From positions 584,833 to 617,969 of the forward strand of contig NW_006763137.1 of assembly GCF_000264905.1 (NCBI RefSeq): DNA of 33,137 bases, read 5' to 3'. A program made the position numbers and the translations under genes. The DNA comes from Stereum hirsutum FP-91666 SS1. Lineage: Eukaryota > Basidiomycota > Agaricomycetes > Russulales > Stereaceae. The notes beneath the pieces were generated by a model. It searched no databases, was not told the origin of the DNA, and saw only the letters and a list, made by a program, of their open reading frames with translations. Below, piece by piece: positions 1 to 10,606 of the stretch; position 1 is the stretch's first letter; each line of letters starts with the position of its first letter.

Positions 1-1
1 C

Positions 2-1374
2 ATTGCCTCACCCTTTTTCCCCGGCTTCTTCATTGCCTCCACGAGGAAGGTTCTCTTCCCGATGTGGCAACACGCCAAGGACTACGACAGGCCACGCTGC
101 GCTGAAAGTCTCGCCATGCTCAAAAGCGCAACACTCATACCTTTGATGTTGGTCAACCTCTGCACCAAGGACCAACTCGTACAGTTTATTCAACAAGCCG
201 AAGCTCAAGAGGGCTCAGTAATCGACTTCTGCGGTTTCGTTCTCGACTGGCTCCCCGAACTGTACTTGTCCATCTCGCCACACTCATCGTACGACGTCTA
301 CATAGAAGGCCGAGGCCACACGATAGAGTCCGACGTCAACTACATCTCGACTTATTTCGTCTTGTTTGGCGCATGCATTCACTCTCGATTGGGCCTGCCT
401 GGCGATGCATCAAGATACAATTGGCGGATCCTAGAATTTTCGAAGCAGATAAAGGAGGCGGAGAGTGATCCCAAGTGTCTATGGTGCGGTTCACTTAGTC
501 ACCACCAAAAATATACAACTGCCAAATTGGTCGGTCCAAAATCGAAAATCTAATTTATTGAAAGAAAATTCCTGGGCCGGTCAAAAAAAAACCCTGCCGT
601 TTTCGAAAATTAATATTTAAATGAATAAAATATTATTCTTTGGCGGGGACTGCCAAATCCATGGGGTGGGAGTTTTATAACTCCCCCAGTTTTGATTATT
701 TTCGAAATCTGTCTTGGGGAACTGTTCCTTTTAGCAAAAGAAACACTTTGCCAAGACAGATAAGAAATCGAGGCACTTTTGGCCCGGCTATATCCGATTC
801 TTCTGGTTGTTTTTTTTTAGTGGTGACTAAGTGAACCGCACCATAGCCTTCCAGGCGTTCGCAGACTTGTATCACGACCAGCGATGCTATGCGCCTGGAT
901 GTGAGGAGACATTTATAGGGGCGGGTAGGAAGTTCGCGACGTGCTCTGGATGCGGCAGAGTCCCATACTGCTCCAAGTCGTGTTTGGTATGAAGCTGTTG
1001 TCGTATCTCGTCTTTGGCCACACACTGACTCGCTTTTGTACCATTTCGAATTGTAGGCGAATGCATGGAAACATCCACGCGTGCCTCACAAGGCAGCATG
1101 CAAGTTGATACGCGAACTGGCTGACAAGAGCGGTATCTCATCGCACCCTGAGATTGACGACCGTGAAGCATTCCTCACCGCTATCGAAGGGGATCAATTC
1201 ACGGAGCTCGCAACTGCCGTCTCGCTTCATATACAAGGCTTGCGTGGTGAGCTGTCGAGAACAAGTGAGCCCATCCAATCTTCAATAGACAGAGATCATC
1301 GTTTCATAACTGTACATGCCCCCGCAGAACAGGATGTTGCTGAGTTGTCTCAAGATTCGGAGGCTTCAAGTTGA
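2..1374 (+). CDS. MYND zinc-finger protein, 5'-partial, one exon interrupted by a MITE
   Basis: The reading frame is open to the left edge, so the true start lies outside the window. The upstream part (2-481) is an alpha-helical region without a recognised motif. The frame is interrupted by a TA-flanked element at 482-843. If that element and one TA are left out, the frame continues at 846 into a complete MYND finger: CYAPGC, CSGC, YCSKSC, then an intron at 987-1056 (GTATGA...TTGTAG), then W-KHP and HKAAC, giving the Cys/His spacing of the family. The stop is at 1372-1374. A further GT-AG pair at 1265-1327 (63 nt, in frame, no stop) may be an optional intron. Another good intron (1420-1498) lies beyond the stop and suggests either a 3'UTR intron or a different 3' end. 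MYND fingers usually bind proline-rich partners; nothing here shows the partner. Without removal of the insertion the protein stops at 551-553, before the finger. Confidence 0.8.
482..843. mobile_element. 362-bp MITE with TA target-site duplication, Tc1/mariner-like
   Basis: The two ends are inverted repeats beginning TGGTGCGGTTCACTTAGTCA and matching perfectly for about 24 bp, then differing at one base before an A/T run. A TA dinucleotide flanks each end (480-481 and 844-845), the target duplication of the Tc1/mariner group. The interior is A/T-rich and has no coding capacity. The element sits inside the MYND exon, and precise removal of element plus one TA restores the frame, which identifies both borders. 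The superfamily assignment rests on the TA duplication only. Confidence 0.88.
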
Positions 1375-1795
1375 TGTCGGCGATGGCACAGGCGAAACGG
1401 AAAGAAAACGACACTGAAGGTATATCATCATTCTTCTTATATGGAAGCATTGCCTTTTTACTAATCCAAGTGTCTAATCATTCTGTTTTGCCCTGCAGAA
1501 GTCATTTCCGCTCTGTATAAATATTGGTCAAATTTGCAGTTGTGCCTGCGTGTCGGGTTGTGTCCATCTGTTCGTGTGACTGTGATCGATGTGGTCATGC
1601 TATATATCATCGCTTTATATAACACGTTTACTTTTGTACTACCCCGAGTAGTTGTCCTTCCAGTGCATTGAGATTCGAGTGTGTTGTGGCGTTATTGTGG
1701 CCTGTGTGGCGTACTTGAAGATGCCGTCATCCTGAGTCGATCTTGAGCTATCTTGAGGCTCAGGCTCTTCCCTCAGAATTTCTGTCCCACTTTAC

Positions 1796-3039
1796 ATGTT
1801 CCGCCGCCTCTTGACTAGAGCCTCGAGTACTACCCTTCCTACTTGCTCTCTTAGACCACTTTCCCCGACAAATCCTCTAATCCGTGCTTACGTGAAGAAA
1901 ACCAACATGAGCAAGCTTGCCAAACAGAACCAGAAGGGCTCAGACGGAGGCCGCAGAGGCGGCGGTGGAGGAGGGGGAGGAACGAAACTCAGAGGTCTGC
2001 GTGAGGATTCATCTGAAGTTCGTCTTTCAAAAACAGTTACCTGGATCCTTCGACATGGTGCCAAGTCCGAAGGAATATTTATGAGACCAGACGGTGCTGT
2101 TCGCGTCTCTGACCTTGTGAGTATTCTTTCATCTACGTGATGCCTCCCTGCGTTTGCTTGCATTCGAGGACGGAAACTATGGTGGGCGCAGTGGCTGATA
2201 GAGTATGGGTTGAAGGAAGTTAGACAACCAGAGGTTGAAGTCTCAGCTTGATTTGGAGGGACTGGAGAAGCTCGTGAAAGAGGATAAGAAGATGCGATTC
2301 ACATTGTTGCACGAGCCGGACACAGTTGGCTCTGACGGAGGCGACATCGTGTGGATACGGGCCAACCAAGGGCATTCTATCACGGTACGTCCTTAGTATA
2401 TGAGCTTCCGGTGGCGCTGTGAGTCCTAAGACCACATTGTGACCATGCACAGGCTGTAAAGCTCGATATGAAGCCTGTCACAGACGCCTCTGAGATACCC
2501 ATGGCAGTGCATGGAACGAACAAAGAGGCATGGAAACAGATCTGTAGGTCTTCTCTGTCTGCAGGATGAACGAATTTTACTGAATCTTTCGAATTTAGCT
2601 GAACAAGGGCTTTCGAGGATGACCCGAAATCACATACATCTCGCTCAAGGCGTCCCAAACTCGGGCGTGATCAGCGGTACGCTTTGCTTGCGTCTCCACC
2701 CCCTCCTGAGTGCAACACTATCCCCCTCTTGTTCCCTGCTCACCATGAATGATGAATCGCTCACTTTACAATTAACACTCACTACTAGGTATGCGTAATA
2801 ATGCCACCGTCTTGATCCATATCGACGTCCAGAAAGCGATGGACTCCGGTTTGAAATTCTTCGTCTCCGACAACGGCGTCGTATTGACAGAAGGCGACTC
2901 GAACGGATTTCTTTCGCCTCAATTTTTCAGTAAGGTCGAGGATAAGCAAGGTCGACCCGTACTTGGATGGCAACCACCACAACAATCGACCGAACCGGCA
3001 TCGCAAACCGCTGAAGTGCCAAAGGATGAACATTCATGA
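1796..3039 (+). CDS. TPT1: tRNA 2'-phosphotransferase (Tpt1/KptA family)
   Basis: This enzyme removes the splice-junction 2'-phosphate from ligated tRNAs by transfer to NAD+. Five exons are proposed: 1796-2116, 2220-2384, 2453-2543, 2599-2676 and 2789-3039, giving 301 aa. Family motifs are clear: LRHG (R86-H87), MRPDG, IRANQGHS (R154), HGT, RNHIHLAQG and GMR (R221), so the Arg-His-Arg-Arg catalytic set is present. The first acceptor (2219) was chosen because it gives the expected DLLDNQRLKS join; 2231 is an alternative. The N-terminus (MFRRLLTRASS...) is basic and hydroxylated like a mitochondrial presequence, while Met38 (1907) begins a second plausible start followed by a Gly-rich linker, so two compartment forms are possible. 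The gene fits its context in a genome with intron-containing tRNAs, one of which lies in this window. Confidence 0.95.
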
Positions 3040-4064
3040 ATGGGCGACGGAGTGCGGTAATCCATGTGTATCTTATTGGTGAAAAATTGTAGATGTGTGT
3101 ATTTGTCCTTACATTCATGGAATCAGTGGTCATTTTTGTGCGGGGCGATGCGTAGAAGGTGAAGAGGAGGGGGTTCTAATTGCACGGTCCGTGATTTTGC
3201 CTCGTTAATTTCCTTTCGTTGCTGAGACTGGAGGGAGACGCTCACAAATATTGCGCAGCTTTCGCAAACATTCCATCGTCGGCGACCTTTCCAATTATCA
3301 GTTCGTAGTCGTCTGAATGTTCAAGCGTTTGTCAGCTCAAGCTCCATCTCTCGCTCGAGCCTGCAGACGTGCAAAAATTACAGTCTCCCACTTCGCAGTC
3401 ATACTCCTTCCCCTGGATCCGGAACTCGATTTTACTGTTCTGCATATCTCTCTCGAGAATGACGGTTCCTGTCGCTGACAACAACGACGATATCAAGGCG
3501 TGGTCCTTTCAGGCCGACCCGTCCTTCCCTTTACCCGATCTAGAAGTTTGATGGTGGTGTTCCCGACGTGTTTGTGGTTGAACCGAGAGAGGATGCCGAG
3601 AAAGAATTATCAGGAACGTTCAGGAAATAGTGATGCAACTGCATCACCCTCGCCTATCTCGTATCTGAGTGGCGCACTCGCACATATTGATCGTTGGGCA
3701 TCTGCTTATTTCTGTGTTTCGAAGGTCAGGATCAATCAGAGAAGTTGCAGAGATCCTAGATTCCCCTAGTTTCCTGCGAAGTTCCCCAAAAGAGATAGAT
3801 GTTTCCCGGTGTCACTTCTATCGGAGTTCTGAATATTTATGTCGGTGTCAGTGCCGGTACAATGGCTCAGAAGCAGACAATAGTAACGGCGCATTGTGCC
3901 GTTTTAGGCAAGTGTGGCGCCAGTGTCTCGAGAGGATAAAGGCCCATTATCTCGCTTCTCTCCTCCTTTCTCTCCTACCACCATCTCATCTCCGAACCCT
4001 GCCCGATACGCATCGTGTCTTCTGATTCTTTCACAGCCTAACACGCTTTGTGCAGTGAATCACA
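3040..4064. other. Intergenic region with possible decayed mitochondrial-protein gene and promoter
   Basis: No intact gene was found. At 3317 an ATG opens a 57-codon frame beginning MFKRLSAQAPSLARACRRA, which resembles a mitochondrial presequence. Coding-like text then continues in other frames (TRFYCSAYLSR, then MTVPVADNNDD up to 3551, then a third frame to about 3629). Shifting between all three frames suggests a frameshifted pseudogene. I do not recognise the protein. The last 150 bp form the promoter of the next gene. Confidence 0.4.
3935..3941 (+). promoter_or_regulatory. TATA-like box of the first unknown-family gene
   Basis: GATAAAG followed by GCCCATTATCTCGC and a CT-rich tract lies about 125 bp before the ATG at 4065. 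The block resembles the TATATAAAAGG and CT-rich leader before the paralogue at 10607. Confidence 0.5.
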
Positions 4065-7000
4065 ATGTTGTTCACCCTCTATTGCGCCTTTGTGGCGCTC
4101 ATTCAACCTTTCATCCCGATTACATGTGTCCCCGAGGCTTGCAACCTCCTCTACCGGTCTCACTCTACGAAGGCTACTCTATTCGACACAACGTTCCCGA
4201 CTTCGTCTCCCTTCTATTATTTTGATGCCGCCACCGTCCATTTCCTCAACCTTCCCACGGTCCCTCTCATCGACGCTCCTCCCATGAGATTGAGCATTGG
4301 TGCAACTTCACACTGGCCAAAGTATCAGTATCTGGATTCGCGGACCAGACAAATGGTCGAACTCGATAGAATGGCAGTCGTGAAGGTGTCGAATATTGTG
4401 GGTGGCGCATTGGTTGATACGGTGCGTTTCTATATCATTTGGCGGGGCATTATGCACTGTCTTCGCACTCGATGATCATGCTCACTGTTGATGATTGTTT
4501 GATGGGCCGTATAGGTCGTTTGGTTTATGCAAATCGTTCATCGCCATGACGAGAGTGCCACCGTCGTTCCGCGTCCTGTACCCGACATGACCGTGGGTGG
4601 CAAGCTCACAGCTGACCTGGTGCGTTACTTCCTAATCATACCCGACTTCCATTCGTTTTTATGCGTATTCTTAATACCCTATAGTTTCGATTTGCAACAT
4701 TCTCTGGACGGGTCGGACGTCCAGAATGGCTAAGCGTGGTCACGGTGTCTTCTCTGGTGAGCTCTTGTATTCACTTCGCACTTGGCAGACATTGACTTTG
4801 ATGCTGTCCCTCGAAAGCTCGCGACCTTAGGAATCACTTCTGCGGCCTTACTTCAAGTACTAATCATTGGTGTCACGGTCACGATCTCAACATCCTTCCT
4901 GGCTCTCAACCATCTCTCGGACCGACTTCGGTCATCACTTGTGGTCTTGAAGAGCCACGCGTCGGCTGTCTGCTTCGATTTGTTTGCCTTCGCCACCCGT
5001 GTAACCCAGAATACGGTGAGTGTTCTTTTAGGTTTTGCCGATTTTGACCACGTCGTGACCAGGATTGCATACAATATAGGCGCTTTATGCAAACCTCTTC
5101 GTCCGAGAACGTTGGAACGAAGTCAAAGCCTTGGTACCCCGACCCTCGGCTCTTCGCTCTGAGAACTATCCCAGCGAGGAGCACAGTGTTGAAACTCAAA
5201 GCGATGCTGCAACCCCGAATGAATCAGAGGTTCCTTCAACCGCTAGTGTTACCGACGACCTCCACAGTACTACGGACAGCGACGTCAATGCCGACGTAGA
5301 GAGACCGTCTGATAATGCACCGGACGTTGCCACCTCATCTGCCTCAAGGTCTTCTGCACGTTCTGCAGGTCTCGAGAGGCCGGAACCTATCGTCATTGAA
5401 TGGCCCCCCGCGTCACGGTCACCGTTGTCGAACAAGAGGCACACGACTGGTACTCAGAGTTTGGGTTACTTCATTCCACCGAATTGCGAAGATGTGAGTA
5501 TAGTCTCAAGCAATTCGAATGGCCATCATGAGCTGATCGTCGCTGTCTTGTGCATTCTGTCTAGCCCGATTCACTGTATAAGGCTGCAATCGGAGAGTGG
5601 TCGACTGACTACCGCAAGCTCGCCAGGAAGTTCAATCACACCATCCAAGTCAAAGTGACGAAGGACACGGACACTTCGAACTCGAATACTACGACGGAGG
5701 AAACTTCTGCTTCGCCAGTTCTTACTTCAGACGAGGAGCCCTCCGTCTCGTCTAGTCACGGTGCTGCTACGCCACCGGCAGAACCCGTCGCCGTTGTTGA
5801 TCAGATCCTGCAGGCTGCTCTGATGGCGAGTGCTGTTGGTACTGGGGACCGTTCGAAAGGGCATTCAGTTGACGAGGTGCGCATTCGTTTTCATCTATGA
5901 GCATGAGCAATGTGTTCACTACTTGCTGTGACATTCAGTGCTCGATTTCTGCCCCAAAGAGCTCAGGAGCAACAACGAAAGAGCATGATGTAGATGTGTC
6001 CGTCGAATACGCCAAGGAGCCTCTGTTTGTTACCGATGGAGTTGTGGCCGCTTCGTCCTCGACCCATACCCCCACCGTACGTCCTCATTTGGTTACTTTC
6101 CATATAAATACCCACTTAAATCGGAAACCTACAGGAGCCTGCCACTACTCAGGCAGGTCGCGTCATTGATGAACCCGTCACAACCAGAAATGCATCATCG
6201 CCTGATACGGCACCAGTCCACCAGGAAGATATCGTTCCGGAGACATCGTCGGCTACTGGCACCTCATCGAAGAACGCGAAGAAAAACGCAAAGAAGAAAG
6301 AACTGAAGAAAAAGAAGGCCCAACTAAAGCAGCAGGGCCTTCACGAGTCGGAGCATGCTCAGACCGTCCTTCATTCTCCATGTGTGAGGTTTTATCCGAT
6401 TGATAGTGAAAAGGTTCTGAGTGCTCACCTGCTTACTTTTAAGGCCGACATCTTACCACCCGACTCAAGCTCTCATCCCGAGGAACTTGTGGATGACGTG
6501 ACACCTGTCAATGCCGGACCAATTGCCGATTTTGTCGAGGATGTTAACCAAATTGCCACCCCCGGTGTCCAGGATATGGACGTAGCCAATGCGTCTGCTC
6601 CTGCGAACCCAGACATCACTGGTGAAGGCCAACCTACCACGGTACGATCATCCGGTCCTTCCTCATCATCGAACCATTTGATTGATCGTATTGATATTGT
6701 ACCTCAGGCCGTCTCGTCTGACATTAGCCCTCTTCCCTCGCCACCCCAGGCAACCGATGTTATTGAAGAGTTTATTACCGGGGATAACCAACAGTCTACG
6801 GACGTCATCGGAAGCTCTCAAACTAGCACAATCATTCCCTCGCTATTAGCGTCTTACGGCCCGACGATCGTGAAAGAATTCGACGAGATTGTCAGAAGGA
6901 CCGACGCTGATATCTCAGTACGCCCATGCTTCCCTTCTTGATCCTTCCTCTCAAATTCACCCGGACTGCTTTCTAGCTTACGGCTCCATCGCCGATCCTT

Positions 7001-7812
7001 TGTCCCTCAAACGCCGAGGAAAACTTATTTTCAAACCATCAAGAGTTCCCAGCGACGCCTACAGATTTTTCTTTCCAAGAAGCAGAAGGCTCTGTCGTCT
7101 CTTACACCTATGCAGATGGTATGATCGACGACGTTGAGGACTTCAAGCCGGTATGCTCGTGTGTTCCTATTTCGTTGGCGATCTTGCTGATATATGCACA
7201 GGAATCCCATGCATCGTTCCCTGTCTCCGAGCCCGCTTCCTCTTTGTTCTCACCCACATCATCGGCATCTTCGGTCTCTGACGCCGACCCTGTCGTCTCC
7301 GTCTCCTCACCCGTGTTGATGGACATTCCTGGCTTTCCCTGTGTCAACCTCGAGCAGCATGAAGAAGCGTTCGATATGACCAAATACTTCTGCCCGTCCT
7401 ACGTCAGGTCGCAATCACAACGATTGAAGCATTACCTCAACTTTATAAAGGAAAGCTTGTCGATTTATGCTCTTGATGCGGACATGACAGTGCGTGTTTC
7501 TCTACATGACCCCATTGGCATATGCTAACGTGTCCATCACGCCAGCTTGGTTGGGATGTCCCTGAGGGGCTGGTATATCGAGAGCTCGTGAAGGAGTACT
7601 CTGGCTTCGACATCGATCCTGAGATGGTCAAAGAGTCAGCGCTTGAATTTCAGTACCTCCAGCTGATGTGGTGTCTCGACCCGAAAAATCGTACTGTGAG
7701 TAACAGCATTTGTCGTCGTGCAACTTACTGAAACTCACCGTCTCTGTTTGAACAGAAATTCGAGGCCTATCATCAGGAGAAAATGGATGCTGAGCAGATT
7801 CAGAGCTTGTGA
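4065..7812 (+). CDS. Unknown-family membrane-anchored Ser/Thr-rich protein, paralogue 1
   Basis: I do not recognise this family. Fourteen exons fit: 4065-4421, 4515-4619, 4685-4756, 4818-5015, 5080-5493, 5565-5876, 5939-6076, 6135-6383, 6444-6641, 6708-6917, 6977-7150, 7202-7489, 7546-7695 and 7756-7812, for 973 aa. Every exon is a multiple of three and every intron is phase 0. The N-terminus is hydrophobic (MLFTLYCAFVALIQPF), then comes LNLPTVPLIDAPP, shared with the gene at 10607. A membrane segment lies at about residues 185-210. Residues 245-800 are acidic and Ser/Thr/Pro-rich and probably disordered, with a Lys-rich helix near 578-600. The last 160 residues look folded (DMTKYFCPSYVRS...; LGWDVPEGLVYRELV). 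The acceptor at 4817 was chosen by phase. The 66-nt intron at 6642-6707 has no in-frame stop and could be retained. Confidence 0.72.
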
Positions 7813-8986
7813 TAGCTTCATGCCCAGTTGTTTCGAACACCCCGGACGATCTTCACCTTGTTACTTCGTTCCCATCCCTCCAACATCAGAAATACTCACA
7901 CCTATACCGCCAGCCTCCGGTAACTCCGGTGCACCTCAGTCGGTCTCCGTTGACACGGACAGCAATCCTTCACCGACCGAATCCGTCCACTCTCCCAGTC
8001 CAGTCATCCAAGAGCCAGCTCTACTTTCCACTTCTTCAATTGCAGGATATTTACCGTCCTCACCGTGACTACCATCCACTCCATCGGCCAACACCACTTC
8101 ACACCATAGACCGAGCTCAGAGTCGGCCTTCATAAGTCTTATTGTACTTTTTTGGATGACTTCGGCATATCTTGTATTATGTATCACTAGTACCGTATTC
8201 TCTTCTTCTGTCCTGTCGTGTGTGAAGTGATGTATGTATTGCTGTCCTCGCTTTCTCTATGCTCTCTCGCTTCGCTCTCACAAATTGCTCGATTATCTTC
8301 TCCCCTCATTTACTTTTGTTATCCCCCCATTGATCTGTCGAAAACCGGATTCGTGTTCCCCGCGTCTGTCAACCCCAGTAGTCCTTGATTACACGCCTTA
8401 CGCGCGGTTTTCTAGTTACGTATTACTGGTACCCATTTTTTCTTTTATTTGTAATATTTAGAGCAATGAATGTATATACTTGAGCCCTGTACTAGCATCA
8501 CATCGAATACTGGAAATAATCAGAGCTTTCCCTAACTGCCAGGATGACTTGGGCCACACGCCACACGGCTTACGCCGGAAGAATCCGGGAATCCATTTTC
8601 CGGACGGCCAACGTGAGTCCGGTTTGGTTGGGCTAAGATGTGAGTTTTCGCGAATCCAATTCGACCCCACAGCACGACACCTCCGCTCTGTCTCACCTTT
8701 TCTCTGCCGCGTCGTCCGCGACCGCGATGAGTCCCCAGGGACGGGGCACGCCGGCTCGGCACCAGTCACTCGGTTGAGTGTGGGACCCTGGTGTCAGTGG
8801 AGTGGCGACGCTTTGGCCTACGATCGCCGATCGTAGTACAAAGCGTTGGCACTTCACAAAGCGGATCAACGTGTCTTTCTGGTTGCTCCGGCATCTCGTG
8901 TTTCTTTCGTTATTGTCGACTCCGCGCAGTCATCGGCTCGTGCCAACCTCATTTGGGCACTGACGCCGTCTTTGTTCTCGCATAGA

Positions 8987-8994
8987 TATATAAA
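8987..8994 (+). promoter_or_regulatory. Orphan TATA box with CT-rich tract
   Basis: TATATAAA is followed by about 130 bp of C/T-rich sequence, as in the promoters of the two flanking paralogues. No matching first exon follows. Confidence 0.4.
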
Positions 8995-9877
8995 CCTCGC
9001 GCCTCGTCGCCCGTCTCGTTACTTTTTGCTTCGCCTCGCCTCTTGCCATCTCGTCTCGTCTCAGCTCGCGTCCTCCTCGCTCAGTTTTCACTACCCACCT
9101 TCCCTCCCTCTGCCTTGTTTATTGCTCGTAATCCTCCAGAAACTCGAATATCTACAGTGTGCCACGACCACACCCGTACTTTCCGACTCAGTTCCTTTTC
9201 ACTCTACTTTACTTTACCACACTCATAATCAATTTCTCGGCATCAGCTTCTTTTCTGCCTTACTTCGACTCGTACAGCCCGCGTGGTTGCGTGGGCTTAG
9301 GGTGCAGCTTTCTTACTTACTTCTACATTTTCGGTCTTTAATTTTCGCAACGTACATTACTCTGTAGGAAACCCACCCTCGTCCCGTCCGTCATGCGCAA
9401 TACAGCCCGGTTGGGATTTTTCAGGGCGCCCGAAGGGCGCCCCCATCGGTATTCACTCGTATACACTCCAGTGGCGTTGGGTTGATTGGAAGTCGTTCAA
9501 GTCGTCAACTGCAGCGTTGACCACTGGACCATACTTCGTGTCTTGTATACTCTATCGGTTCTAATAGGATACCTACTCGAAAGGCAAAGCGCAGCCGGAT
9601 TAGCTGTCCCTAGTCGACCCCCAAGGCCGACTTCTACTCAAAAGCATTGCCGATGAACATTGAGGAACAACCCCGGCGGGCTGGCAGGCTGAGGCTTTAG
9701 GTGATGCTATGGCGATGTAAATAAAGGTCAGGTTTAGGTGCGTCGTACAATGGACCCTGTAGGTACTTGCAGCCTGCGCTGCAAAATCCACTACGCACCC
9801 TTTCAGGAAGTGCCACGCAGTTGCACAACATGAATAACTTGGAATTTACCAGGTACGCAAATCATTCTCAGTCAAAA

Positions 9878-9884
9878 TATAAAT
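9878..9884 (+). promoter_or_regulatory. Second orphan TATA box with CT-rich tract
   Basis: TATAAAT is followed by CGGCGATCGTCTC and a CT-rich run. An ATG shortly downstream reads only 16 codons before a stop. Confidence 0.35.
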
Positions 9885-10487
9885 CGGCGATCGTCTCTTT
9901 CTTTCTCTCAACTCTATCTCTCATCTTTTCATGTATCTCTTGCCTCGTGTATCTGATTCGATTCTCTCAAAGGAACAGTAGGAGGCAGCAACCTAGCAGA
10001 GGAGGCCGCGTCTCCAACCTCCCAGGAAGCTGTCGATACATACCAGCAATGGTACTGTTGGACAGTGCTACGCATTATCACATTCGATTGAGTGCACTTG
10101 AGTGGAGCTTCAGACCCGAATCTTGCGGCATTGTACTTCTGATGGGCGCAGTTATCCGTCCATGGATACTATTTAGCGATACTGCAGCGATTCCGGACTC
10201 ACATCCCTTGGGTCAAGCTCGCACCGTACAATAGAGAGACATACATAGAGATTTCAAACGTGCGATACCTAATGATACACATTAGGTGCTCAATGGCCGT
10301 GAAAGAGGTGGCCATCAATAAGTCCTTTGTCCCGTTTGCGAAGCCATGAGGCATGACACGGCACGGTGGCCTTTGCCGGTCCCTCACTCCGAGCCTTTGT
10401 TCTCCACACCTGAAACGGAAGGCACTTCCTCGCGTGTCATCTAAAGCGCAGTTTGAATTTACCCGTGGGAAGTGGAACTCCTCTCGA

Positions 10488-10498
10488 TATATAAAAGG
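10488..10498 (+). promoter_or_regulatory. TATA box of the second unknown-family gene
   Basis: TATATAAAAGG lies 109 bp before the ATG at 10607 and is followed by a CT-rich leader. Confidence 0.65.
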
Positions 10499-10606
10499 CC
10501 TACTCTCGTCCCCTTGCTCTTCCCTTACCCAACCACTTACCCAACCCTCCTCTCTCACCCTTATTTACTGGTGGTATCAAACGCCTTTCACCTCTCGCGG
10601 ACCACA

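Larger units (their letters stand above)
7813..10606. other. Long region between the two paralogues without a convincing gene
   Basis: Immediately after the stop at 7812, frames stay open to 8068 and 8135 with Ser/Pro-rich, protein-like composition, so the 3' end of the upstream gene may be longer than modelled. From 8136 to 8460 the sequence looks like 3' flank. A 9-bp-arm inverted repeat (CTACGATCG, one base, then its complement) lies at 8818-8836. Two TATA plus CT-rich blocks (8987 and 9878) resemble the promoters of the flanking paralogues but lead into no matching coding exon. Hairpin-prone sequence occurs near 9420-9530. Other open frames here, for example 8846-9367, follow the CT-rich leader and have no recognisable protein character. 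Confidence 0.55.

Noticed and set aside
1420..1498. Coding continuation of the MYND gene through a later intron
   Set aside because: The intron looks real, but reaching it in frame requires a poor acceptor at 1344 and the text after 1499 looks like 3'UTR. Kept only as an alternative 3' end.
8846..9367. 173-codon plus-strand frame
   Set aside because: It spans a TATA box and a CT-rich promoter-like tract, and its Leu/Ser-rich product reflects that composition.
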